Part shown: positions 37,309 through 48,551 of the stretch, one piece after another
Layout: each line of letters begins with the position of its first letter
How positions within the stretch are numbered: position 1 is the first letter of the stretch
Assembly: GCF_037975245.1 (NCBI RefSeq)
Contig: NC_092582.1
Location: 18,130,577 to 18,194,576 of the forward strand
DNA length: 64,000 nt
Source of the DNA: Apostichopus japonicus
Lineage: Eukaryota; Echinodermata; Holothuroidea; Aspidochirotida; Stichopodidae
Reading direction: 5' to 3'
The notes under the pieces: model-generated
The model's database searches: none
Told to the model about the DNA's origin: nothing
What the model saw: the letters and a program-made list of their open reading frames with translations, nothing else
Position numbers and translations under genes: made by a program

Positions 37309-37639
37309 TATATTTATACTGTAAATATATATATAGATATATAGAGATGTATGTAACCTGTGGTCAAATCCCAGAACTGCCCGATGGTACACGTTAGAGT
37401 AGCCTATATGCTAACATTCTTTGCATTGGAGATGCACAGCGCAATGTATAAATAACGGAGAGTCTGCTGTTTAAACTCATCTTCTGTTGAACAAAAATCA
37501 CGAAATCACTGATGTAGTACATATATGACGGCTCAATGATTTTTAATAAATATATATAGTTTATAAGAAATTTCACTGGAAAATTAAAGAAGAAACTCAG
37601 TTTTTGTTGTGATTACTGAAGGGAGCCTGAGTAATATGT

Positions 37640-37860
37640 TGCAATCTGTATTTGCGAAGATGAAAGGTCATTTGGGATCACTAGGGGTCAAAATGTGAAA
37701 ACCTTGTAAACACAATATCTCAAGAAGGGAAGCTTGGACATCTCATATTTTATTTAGTATGTCGTTGTGACACTTTCAGTACAACAAGCATATTGTTTTT
37801 TATGGAGGTCAAAGGTCATTTGGAGTCACCAAGGTACGCTTTCGACTTTCATCGCGTTTG
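37640..37860 (+). repeat. GGTCATTTGGG-type repeat
   Basis: Shares GTGAAAACCTTGTAAACA, ATATCTCAAGAAGGGAAGCT and GGTCAAAGGTCATTTGGAG with the array at 49830-50300. Confidence 0.7.
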
Positions 37861-37959
37861 TTGGACAACGCAACAAACCTGGCTATCCCTATTAGCAATT
37901 TTTATGTAGTCTAGGCCAGCAACGATGGGAAAATTAGTTACCTGTAACACAACAACGTG

Positions 37960-39830
37960 AAGAATACCAAAAATATCCCCATTACTCCATGGAGTAATGG
38001 CGATATTTTTCATACACCAATCTGCAGCTAAAAGACAAGATAAATTATTGGGGAAATGTACAAAGTCGCAATCGCTTCCATTGCTCCCCCTAGCTACGTT
38101 AGGTACTGTATAGTATACGCCTAGTGTATACTAGTAGAGCCCTAATGTAACAGAAGCCAAGCTATCTTTGTAGGTAGTTTTGGAGATGTTATGTTTTTAG
38201 CTCATACCAGCATGCTGGTGTGAGCTATTGTTACAGTGCGGCGTCTATCACTCTATCCGTCAACAATTGGTAAAACCGCTCCCACTCGCACAGTATTTGA
38301 TGGAATTTCATGAAACTTGGACACAAGGACCATTGGGTAAAGGGCCATCAGGGATGGTCCAAAATTTGGGGTCAAAGGTCACTTGTGGGCCGTAATGGGC
38401 CATTTTGTGGAAATACGCAAAATGCTTCTTCTCCTACAGATTCCATGGTACAATGTTGAGGGTTTGTCACGATAGTGCTATGGTAGTTTTACCTTCAGGG
38501 TGTTCATGAATTTGAGATCAAAGATCAACTAGGGGTCTTTTGTGGCCCGGGCCGCGGCCCTATATTTTCAAATTGCTCCTGTTCGTACAGTGTATGGCCA
38601 ATTATAATGAAACTTGGTCACAATGTTCCTCGGGATGAGAGTTACGAGGGGTGTTCGGAAAATTGAGGTCAAAGGTCATTTAGGGGGTCATCGGGGGTCA
38701 TTCTTTGTAATATTTTCAAATATATCAATCTCCTCAAGATTTTGATGGATCATATTCAAAGTTGAACTGATGATTGTTGGATTGTGTATGAATAAGGTGA
38801 TGCCTAAAAATTTTTGGTCAAAAGTTAATTAATTACAATTAATCCCCATTGTTTAAAAAAAATCTGAGCCTTCACTTTTTGCCAAAGTTCCTTTAATTTG
38901 TCTCCCAGTGTTTGTTTACATTTGTGGTTAAGCTCTGCAGAGGCTGTTAGTGGAATTAAAGCAGGACTGGGAGTTGTTATTAACTGTTGAACTGTAAGCA
39001 TGAGAGCCCTATAGCCAATCAGCACTTGCCGATTCTTAGAAGTCTTTGAGCCTGAGGTATGTAGGCAGCTTGTGAAGTTATGTCTTGTAGGGAGTACTTG
39101 TTATGTCTGCTAAGGTAGAGGGGAGAAAGTTTAATAGGGTAGGCCAGTAGTATTGTTTGAGAGAGTGGGTAAAATAGGATTTAAAGGGGAAAATAGGAAT
39201 TATAGCCAGTGGTGTGGCAGGATTCTGCTAACGGAGGGGGGGGGGGGGGTTATCCCTCACAGGCCCAAAATTGGTTTTGTGGGCCCTACATTTTTCAGCT
39301 CGAAAAGGTATGAGCTTCTGCACCATTGGTGCTCTAGTTATTTGTTTGACACTACAAAAGGCCTAGCTGCCTATTTACAATTCTGCGACATGTTTACTTT
39401 GTTCAGAACTTACTTTTGGTGGAAAAAAGTTTAACTTGCATTCTGTATAGAAAGATAATTTTCCAATATGCAATTACGTAGTGCTCACCATGTATCTACC
39501 TAAGGGCCTAACCTTTTGTTCATAGAAAGTATTAATGATATAGATCTGTACCATGGAGACTTGAACAGCAGTCATATAGTGGTGAGTGGATTTTGCGTTT
39601 GGCGAGTAAAATTTGTAATCATGGTCGCCAAATAGCCAGTACATTTAAAAACATTTGTCGAGGCCTAAAAACCTTTCAAATATGATTTCTTATGGTAGAA
39701 ATCATGGATACTTTCATAGGCTAAATGGTAAATTGACTTTCCACATTGAGTAAAAGAATCCTGTTGCTTGTGAGGTCAAATCTCATTCGAGGTCAGCAGA
39801 GGTCGAACTCTGAAAAGCCTTTACATGATA
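37960..39830 (+). repeat. Dispersed repeat (split copy), inverse of 48740-49445
   Basis: 37960-38198 and about 39345-39830 match the reverse complement of 48740-49445. The match is broken by about 1.15 kb that is absent from the other copy. That inserted piece starts at AGCTCATACCAGCATGCTGG and contains several GGTCAAAGGTCA phrases. Confidence 0.8.
38199..39345 (+). mobile_element. Insertion inside a dispersed repeat
   Basis: Defined by comparison with the unbroken inverse copy at 48740-49445. It begins with the short palindrome-like CATACCAGCATGCTGGTGTG and has repeated 'AAACTTGG-x-CA' and 'GGTCAAAGGTCA' text. Element class unknown; boundaries are good to about 20 bp. Confidence 0.55.
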
Positions 39831-42800
39831 TCTAACAATGGTACCATGCCAAGGTGTAATTGTACATCAACATAGTGGGTTAGGCCATTTATATTGTAAC
39901 AGTTGTTTCTGGTTTACAAGCAGAAGTCTAGTGTTATGAAGCCATCGAAACCTCAATTCATTTTGCATTCTGGTTGTGAGGTTCTAGCCACCTCAGATCC
40001 CTCAACAATACTACTTTGTGATTTTGATAGAATGAGACCTTCCTGTTTTATGTTTTTGTTTTCAAAACACATTTCCTTTGATTTTGGTGGTTAAGCAGTA
40101 AATTCTTGCTATCACATGTTGGAACTATGTCATTTACAGAACACTGATAAATAAATTGGTCATTTTCAACAGAGCTCTTAGAAATTTTGCATGATACAGC
40201 AGTATGATAGGCATATTTTGTAACAGAAAGAGTGTATGTAACCTTTAACTATTTAACTATGTATTACTAAGCCAGATAAAGGTAGTTGTAAATTAGGCTA
40301 GAATGGTACTTGTGACAAGCAACGCCGCCAACAGCTAAGAGAAACCGTATTTCTTTAGGGAGATGTTACATTTTCGACGTTTCTTCATGAAACTGAAGAC
40401 TGGAGCAAGTCTCAAGTGGAAATGAGCTGGTGTTTTGATGATTTAAGTTGTCATAATACTGGTATTTGTTTATTGGACTGTTTGCATTCACATTGAAGAG
40501 GTAACAGAAAACCAAGAGAATTAAATGATATAATACCTTAACCCCCCCCCCACCACCCACCCACCCACCATCCCAAGTGGCACTAGGACATGACACACTG
40601 GCAAAAGGTAGCTCCATGCCACGACTTTTAAAACCAATTCACTCCCATACCTTGCAACATAATGGTCTAAACAGCTCAATTTTAACGGTTGTCCGATCTA
40701 CCGAGGGGACCAAAAGTCAAGTCACTGCTTAGGTTGTGCGACAGAAGACAAGCATTTGCCTAAAGTGTTCAACACTTGGAACAAAACTCGGAAAATCCCT
40801 ATTCTTTTAAAAAATCAAATACCCCAAAAAGTGATAGTATCTTGTTGGTATCGCCCCCATTCATATTAGCAACAACGTAAGAAATAAATCACATTTTGGT
40901 ACATTCTGTAATGAGGGGAACATCTTACACTTATCATATGCCCACCCCTTTGCATTGCTAACTTGCAGAACACTTTGTTATTAGTAAAGACAGAATGTGT
41001 ATACTGTACATTTGCACTAATGGTTACGTAAAGTATCATATATGCTTTGTTCACTAAAAGACCCTGGCGGCCGTGACCATGCTTGCTTACTGTACTACAT
41101 CACGGCAGCAAGTACATGTATGACAATCTAGCTGGAGTACAATGTGTATGTAGTACAATACTGTGCATGCGGGTATACCACATGTTCTTTTATGTTGCTA
41201 AAATGTACATGCTGTTTACTTGCTGTATGCTTGGGCTTACCCTCTGTTTCTGGAAATGATCCAAAACTATTACAGAATTCATTTTCACTACCAGAGAATT
41301 CCGGCAACCCAACATGATTAACCATGAACAGTGTCATACGTTCACCACATAAAATGTCTATAACTTTACACAATATTGTTACCAGGATATTAAAAGTTAA
41401 AACGTCTTAAAAATGTTTGCATCTGCTGAGAAAAACTTGCGTCCCTACAGTCCTCCATGAAAACATGCACTTTAAAATACCTCTACAGGAACGCACAACA
41501 CTTAGCTATAATGACCCCTGACAAACATTGGCTTGTGCACAACAGAAGCCTATAGTGATATGTCTATAAGGTGCACCAACAAAAATCAAATGAAAAATGA
41601 AACATTATATAACATAAAATAAATGAAACATATTATACAACAACAAATTATATAGTCAAATCCTGAAGAGGGAAGTTTGCCGTAGACTAGTTACCAAAGT
41701 AACATTTTGTAGTTGCATTTAAACAGCACCCATTGTATTCTTTGAGCACTATAGATTCAAAACTGCTTGTAGACAATGGTAAGGGCTATTAGCCAATCAA
41801 ATCAAAGGAATTTGGAAACCACCATTGACTATTTTAAGCATGAAAATCTCTGTATGGAAATGCTGTTAACTCTGTACTTGTGGTTGATTGTTCTGGTTTG
41901 TTTGTTTTCTAACAAATTCAATGATCAGTACAAAGGATTGGAATTTAGGTTCTTTTGAGAAGAAGTTATGGTTTTTGAAAAGAAAGAAAGATATTCATTC
42001 ACAACATGTTTTTCACAGGCCTATAGCTGTGAGTGTGTGTACTTGGGGCTTGTTGCCGCCAAATTGTTTGCCAGACAGACAGAAGCAATTTGAAGGTTTT
42101 GCATCCCAGGCTAACAGACTGCGTCCCAGATGTAGGATCCTGCATTCGTAACAATGCTTTACACTACAGTTCTCTTCAAAATTTCTGAAAAGTCGATCTC
42201 GGTAAGACTAGTCACTAAGAGTAAGACTTAAGCCTCAGGCCGATAGACTAGGCCTGCGTAGCCTAACATTATGGTACTCACCTACAAGGCTAAATCGATT
42301 CATTGTAGTATTAGTTTGGTACGTCTCTCGCGCAAGGCGCGCCATTCTAAAAATCCAAGTGTAGGAAAATCTCAGGACACATGTAACTAACATAATAGTT
42401 CCTGGGCATAAATTTAGTAACTGTAGTGTACATGATGTGTGTGATATACCACGTCAGGCAACTCCAGTAGTATCATTTGGTGCTTTCATGGGACAATCCA
42501 AGAAATTGTTCGGACAACCGAATATTCAGGACAACTTTAAACATTTTTTTTTTAATGAGCCCTGGTCTGTGATATTTAAGGGAAAGTTTCATCACAAGGA
42601 TCTCCGTTATATGAGTTCATTATGATGGTTTGGGATTCTTTCCCTTTAATCCTAAGGTATGGTTAGGCTAAGACTAATTAGTCTTAGCCTACATTCTTAA
42701 CAATGGCTTAAATTAATTAATTTTGGTCTAGGTATTGTAGCTTTGCGGTCACAATTAACATTTGAGTGATTTATTCATCATTTTTAAGTTACCCATGGAC

Positions 42801-43380
42801 ATCATTGTCCTGACTTACACCACCTGTTGCCTTATTTACATAGTACTGATGAAATTACCGACACTGTTACACCGATTCAGTGGAGACATAGCGTTATTCT
42901 ACTGTCTAAAGCTACTTGCGCAACAGGTGCAAGCATCGAATATACTGCAACCATAACAATAGGCTACCATTCAGGCATGACCACATACTGGCCATTCTGT
43001 TTTCACAATTAATGCTATCGTGTTTGAAATTGTTACAAGGCCCAGCCTGCTAAGGTTCCAAAAGGCAAGAAACCCAAAGAATACACGGAAGACAGAGTAG
43101 AAAGCACTTTGTCAGTTTAATTGGAAAGTAAAGTATAGCTCACACACTTTGAGCAAAGCAAAATTACAATTTAATTAAAAATGAATTAACTTAACTTACT
43201 CAAGAAAAGGCACATCCTCATGCCTAGGCAGCCAGGACAGCTCTGACTATTAAACAGGTCTTTTAATTTACCAAGACCACCATGGAGTTAACAATATATT
43301 AGCAGCAGCAGGAATGTTGATGGATGAAGGTGAATTGTTAGTAAAATGAGGTGAGCATGGAAAGAAGGTTACTGGCATGC
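39830..43380. other. Intergenic, no confirmed gene
   Basis: Contains one dispersed repeat (41690-42015) and a weak exon-like stretch on the - strand at 41241-41363. Nothing else is supported. Confidence 0.4.
41690..42015 (+). repeat. Dispersed repeat, copy 2
   Basis: Second copy of the sequence at 4040-4400, in intergenic DNA. Function and family unknown. Confidence 0.75.
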
Positions 43381-43387
43381 CTTAGAT

Positions 43388-43737
43388 CTGGGGTGGGCAA
43401 CCTACGGCCCGCGGGCCACATGTGGCCCGCCAGTGATTTTTTGCGGCCCGTGAGATGTCTTAAGGAAGAGAAAAAAATCAATCTATTTTACATCAAAACA
43501 AGCTAGCTGCTTAGAATTTATCGGCACTAATGATGCTTTCAGGTAGGCTTATTATCCCCATTAATTATCAACTGTACTGTATTGACATTGGGTTTTTGTG
43601 AATACAGATTAAGTACACATTCCTATTGCTTGAAAGTCCTCGGAATCAAAGGTTTGAAATCAACAGCAGGTCGTTGATTAGGCGCGGCCCAGTCAATTTT
43701 TCACTCCTTAGATCTGGCCCATTTATTCAAAAGGTTG
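43388..43737. mobile_element. hAT-like MITE, about 350 bp
   Basis: The left end CTGGGGTGGGCAACCTACGG followed by CCCGCGGGCC resembles known hAT MITE termini ('CAGGGGTGGGCAA...'). The right end is AAAAGGTTG. GCCTTAGAT flanks both sides (43379-43387 and 43737-43745), giving an 8-bp (or 9-bp) target duplication. No coding capacity. Confidence 0.7.
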
Positions 43738-43749
43738 CCTTAGATGAAA

Positions 43750-46700
43750 TGAAAGGATGAAATGAGGTAATGAGATGGAATGGTTTTAAGGAATGGCTGA
43801 ATGGGTTAGTAACAAAATGCTGCATTAATCAATTAAAAGATGAAGTGAATATCATAGAGATATTGTTCTAAAATTAGTATAACATGGTTGTTATGTTCTG
43901 CTTTTCCAAAGGGTAATATTCATCAATCTGCAAAAAGTCATGAAACTTAGACAAATTGTGTAACTGACTGGTTATAATGACCAAGGTAGTTTTCATCAGT
44001 ATGTGAAAATGAGAGTGGGCCTTAGGTGAACATATGTCAAAAACCAGTCAGAAATATAACTAAACAACTAGACCGTTTTAGAAATCCTAACCCGGCAAAG
44101 TTGATTATTCACCGTCGTAAAATAGGTTAAGAACAATATTTAACTCAATTTCGGCAAAAGTGCACATTCGCCACTATTTAATCCACATTACATTCTTGCA
44201 CAGACAGAGTCCTCATCATATGTAGCCCTAAGTTAGATCTTGTCACAAATCAGTGTCGTTCTGTTCCAGGAACACAAATTTTGCTGAATTATTACTTCTT
44301 ATTACAAAGTGTGCATAAACTGTACATGACCATGAAAATACTGTTCAACTCATTTTTGGATTCAGGAATGTTGCTGTTTCTCAGGATGTGCTGACTCTCT
44401 TTGCTTGTAGAGCAAAGTCCATTGTAGTATATTCCCTGTGAACCCATGATCAGTGACGAGGGCTGCCATGTTGCAGAGTGGTGCCAATGACGTAATTTTA
44501 ATCTTCCAAACCAGTTAGCAACATATTGTGCTATTTGTAACGAACAATTGGAGAGCAATTTACCTGTCATTCCGTGCTTGAAATGAATTCACATCAGAAT
44601 GTGACCGAAGAACCCCAGAGAACATCTAGTAGTCATACTGTAGGGTTTTCTGTTCTTCCATTAATTCAAAATCCTGTGACAAAAGTTCTTGAGAACTTTC
44701 ATCACCTGAGACGATGGCCCGCTGTTGTTCTGGCGATCCCTCCCCATTGATCCCTCCCCCAAAATCCAAATGTTAACCCCTCTCCCAACATGCGAAAAGT
44801 GCCAAAAACGCAACAAAGGCAACATCTATCTTTTGGTAATGTTTATATTCCAGATTGGGTTTCTCGGTGTTGTTAATTTGTATTTGAGAAAATAAAACCG
44901 ATCTGACAACAAAATGAGGGTACCACCCCCAACCACCGGCCTAAATAATCGAAACAATCATATTTGATCAAAATATGAACAAGTAAATCTACAGCGATAT
45001 TACATAGTGGATTACAGAACAGATAATACTTCCAATGGGAAGATGAGGGAAGGGGGGCTGTATGTTCATATGTAGATTTCTTTCCCTGAAGATTCAGTAC
45101 ATCACTATTTTAAGAAAAAAGGAGCAATTTAAAGGTACCATGAAACTAAACAAAAACAGACATGGCTGCATTTTAGGCCTACTGTTGACCTCCCGGGCTA
45201 TATCTTTCTAAATGATTAATTATTTGAGCATCCTCAAACGTAAACTTATAATGTATATATTTTGCTTCCAATGGTATACAACTGGAAAACTCAGTAAAAC
45301 AAACTTTTCTTAGAGCTAAGTCATCGTGAGCATATATGTTCATGGTTGTTCGTATATACTGTAACAAACACGTTCACGTACACTGGTAGTGACTTTCATA
45401 CCGCCCTTGATAACCGTTAGTGATACAGTATTATGTCGACACTGGACAGCATTTTGTAATCTGTGTTGAAATTGAAGCAAGTTGTGGCATATTTCAAACG
45501 CATCACTATATAAGCAGGCTGTTTTACTTACATGACTGCAGTATTATTAGGAGCTGTTTGCTTTATGGTTGATCGCTTTCATCAATTCACAACTATAAGT
45601 TATAGTGAACTATAGAATATATGCATGCATTGGTTACAAGCATAGTCATTGTACATGTATTCATTGTATTATTCGAGCTCGCAATTCTCATTCAATACAA
45701 GCTCTGTCAAATCAAATAACCTTAAAGTTGTATGAAAGCTATATAAAGTTGATGCCTTCAAACGTGCAGCTGTGTTTTTTTGCATTGTAAAGTGACTCAT
45801 GTGATGGAACATTGTGATGACAAGCCTACACAGTTTCTTTTTGGTTTGTTACATAACTGTGACAACAAAAGCATTAACTCTAAAAATAAAAACCTGGCTG
45901 GATTAAACTTTAACTTAAGCATCACCTAGGAATTTTCATAACAATAGAAGGTTAAACATATGGCTTTCTTTTTGAATACAAGAATTGGGTGTTGTAATTC
46001 AAAGCAAAAGGTAAAGCATCATTTGGAAATTATTTCTTCAAATCAAATTATCTATCATTAATTAAACTCATCTTCTGTGTAAACAATTTCTGGTGCTGGT
46101 GCCGCCGGGAGCACGTGCTTCAGATAGTGTGTTCCGTTGTCTATTTAGCAGTGATTTCGAGTTAATTAATCCTCAATATATATATTATAGTAGGTATATG
46201 CACTTGTGCAGTAGGCTATATATACAACTTCCGTTTTTCGACCTTTTCCGTTCACTCTGGTCATACTACAACGATGAACAAATTTGCATGTACACAAAAG
46301 CAACCAGTCATCTTTACCGATTCCTTTAGTTACTCAATAACTGTAAGCATGGAATGTCTAATCAGTTACATATATTTGTGTAAATGTAAGAGATGCGGGA
46401 TGAGGGTTCTTGTCAGCAGTTAGCTGACCAGCAGGCTTCTTGGGATTCCCCCTATTGGTCACCAAGTTTGCATGGGGTCAGCTAACCACTTCATTTCACA
46501 TACAACATGCTAAATGAAGAATAAGACCGCTGTTAGATTTACTATGTAGCTATTTTAGCTCGGCCTCAACATTAAAGAAAATACGCAACGTGAGAAAACT
46601 TGGCAAAGTACACTGAAAATTAACCCACTGTTATTAAAAAATTATACCTCAAAGGGGTTTTTACTTTACAATGACACTAACTTGGGGGATGGTCAAGGTA

Positions 46701-47700
46701 CAATTAGCTAGGGACGTGTCAAGTGACCACAAGACTAGTACATTGTGCACATTAATAAAATAAGAGATAGGCTTATCTGGCAGGTGGTTGTATCGTCCAG
46801 CAGCACTGAATTTCTGTCGGCTGTTTGTTGTGTCGTCGCTGGCTGTTGACGATGTGGATAACTACAAGTTTTGTGTCCCGAAGGTATTAAATTATACGGT
46901 AGACATCGGCTGACTGGTAGTGGTAGGTACCATGAATGATAAAGGTTCGATGAATGTCCGGCAGATAATGGGTAAACTTGTACAAAAAGGGAGAGTGGAT
47001 GATGAGAGATAAAAAAACAGAAGTTCCAATTAATAACAAATAAGTTCAAAAGAGATGTCCTTCCCAAGGAAAGTAGATAAAGTCCAGGGTACAACAAAGA
47101 TATTTAATTAATACAACAGTGAGTGAATGACAGCTTTCAGTTCCATCAAGAGATCAATGAACTTCCAGTTAAAAGTGAATATGTATACAGTGCATGAGAT
47201 AAATAATTCCTCCAGGAAAAGTTGAGATACTATTTTATAAGATACAGCTTATTTTACAACTACCATACTATAGATACTGTATCTCCGCAGTGGATAAACT
47301 ATAATATCTCAAGGGAGACCAAATTCCACTAGGTCCCTGCCCTGTTGACTGGCTCACAACATAACTGCATCATCTTTTCCTAAGATTCCTGGAAGGGAGC
47401 ATGCACCTAACCCAGTTATAAATGAAGCACAGAAATTCTATCTAAGAAAAAGGCAGGAAGTAGGGAAGCTGTTTACTGCAGACAGCAACACACAAGCGGA
47501 ACAAAGAAAGTATAATTGTTGCCAAGGTCTAACTACTACTTATAAAGGGAAATTGAACACAGCATGTGGATTAGAGGAAGAAGCATTAATGTCTATTTTA
47601 TATGAACGTGTACACACAGTCAGGAAAGGTCTGTCCTATTAAGTTGGACCACCATTATCTCAAATAAGCGTCTCCGTCATAAAAGGGCATTAGCTTTAAG
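43750..47700. other. Intergenic, no gene seen
   Basis: AT-rich DNA with short open frames on both strands, the longest 120 codons on the - strand (46735-47097). That frame is low in complexity and has no family signature. Confidence 0.45.
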
Positions 47701-48465
47701 AAGAGGGCAATGTTGGGAAATACCCTAACAAACACCGACCGTCTGGAGAATTCCGTCCTTTGTGAATAGATCAACAACAAATCAGCACATTGATTGGCTG
47801 GCGACCAGGGGTTACTTGTATATATACATACATAATACGTGCATGCATGGTATTCATAAATGTGCTTTCCTTTTCAGTGTACGTGGGAAAACCTTGTTAT
47901 GCTTCGACTGTCTGCGCTGTCATTGTAAAGCTAGGAGATTTTAGTACATGTTTTGGGGTCTGGAGATTCAGGAGAATGCCCAAACCTGTCACAAAACTAC
48001 TCTATATGTGGATCTCATGCTCAGTGTTTTTCTTAGATTAACTTTGGAAGTTCCACGGGCAATAATATTTCAAAACCACATGAGTTTGAACCTATCCTAT
48101 GGGTAGTTAATACATATACTTCCTTCCTCACTTACCTGTCTCCCCACAACCTTAACACCTCGTTCTACAGTGCCTAGAATGAACTGGTAACCTTTCAACA
48201 ATGTGCGCCCTCTATGACCGGCTCCTCCGGCCAATGCCCTTCCTTCTCATTCTACCATCCAAAGTGCCAACATCGTCCATTTTGTTGTCCCGATTGCCTA
48301 CAGCCACTTTCGTACTGAACTTTGTAACCTAGTTTCAAGGCTTTCAACTCTATGTTGTACACAGTAGAAAAATTGCCAAAAGTGTGCTTTCAGTCTATTG
48401 TCAAGCAATGAAAAAAGTGAGAGCTAATTAAATCTGTTTCTTTGATTTTTCTATTTGCAATTTAG
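47700..48465 (+). promoter_or_regulatory. Presumed upstream region of gene B
   Basis: Position only: it precedes the first coding exon, and an acceptor-like sequence at 48465 implies a non-coding exon somewhere upstream. No TATA box or response element could be assigned with confidence. Confidence 0.25.
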
Positions 48466-48551
48466 AGGTGAAATAACGGAAGGCCTCTCAAGATGGCAGA
48501 CAGCAGGGATAGAAGAAAGCGCGAAATCCAGGACAACCTCTTTCGTTTGGA
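48466..48551 (+). CDS. Gene B first coding exon with the start codon
   Basis: A pyrimidine-rich tract ending GCAATTTAG (48465) looks like an acceptor, so a non-coding 5' UTR exon probably lies upstream. The ATG at 48493 begins [19 protein letters not shown], and a GTAAGT donor follows at 48552. No promoter element is identified in the 850 bp upstream. Confidence 0.7.

Noticed and set aside
43030-43119. Lysine-rich tail-like frame (AKVPKGKKPKEYTEDR...)
   Set aside because: No good acceptor and no upstream exon in phase were found; too short to call.
46735-47097. 120-codon frame on the - strand
   Set aside because: Leu/Ser-rich with no family signature, no splice partners and no repeat or context support; consistent with chance in non-coding DNA.
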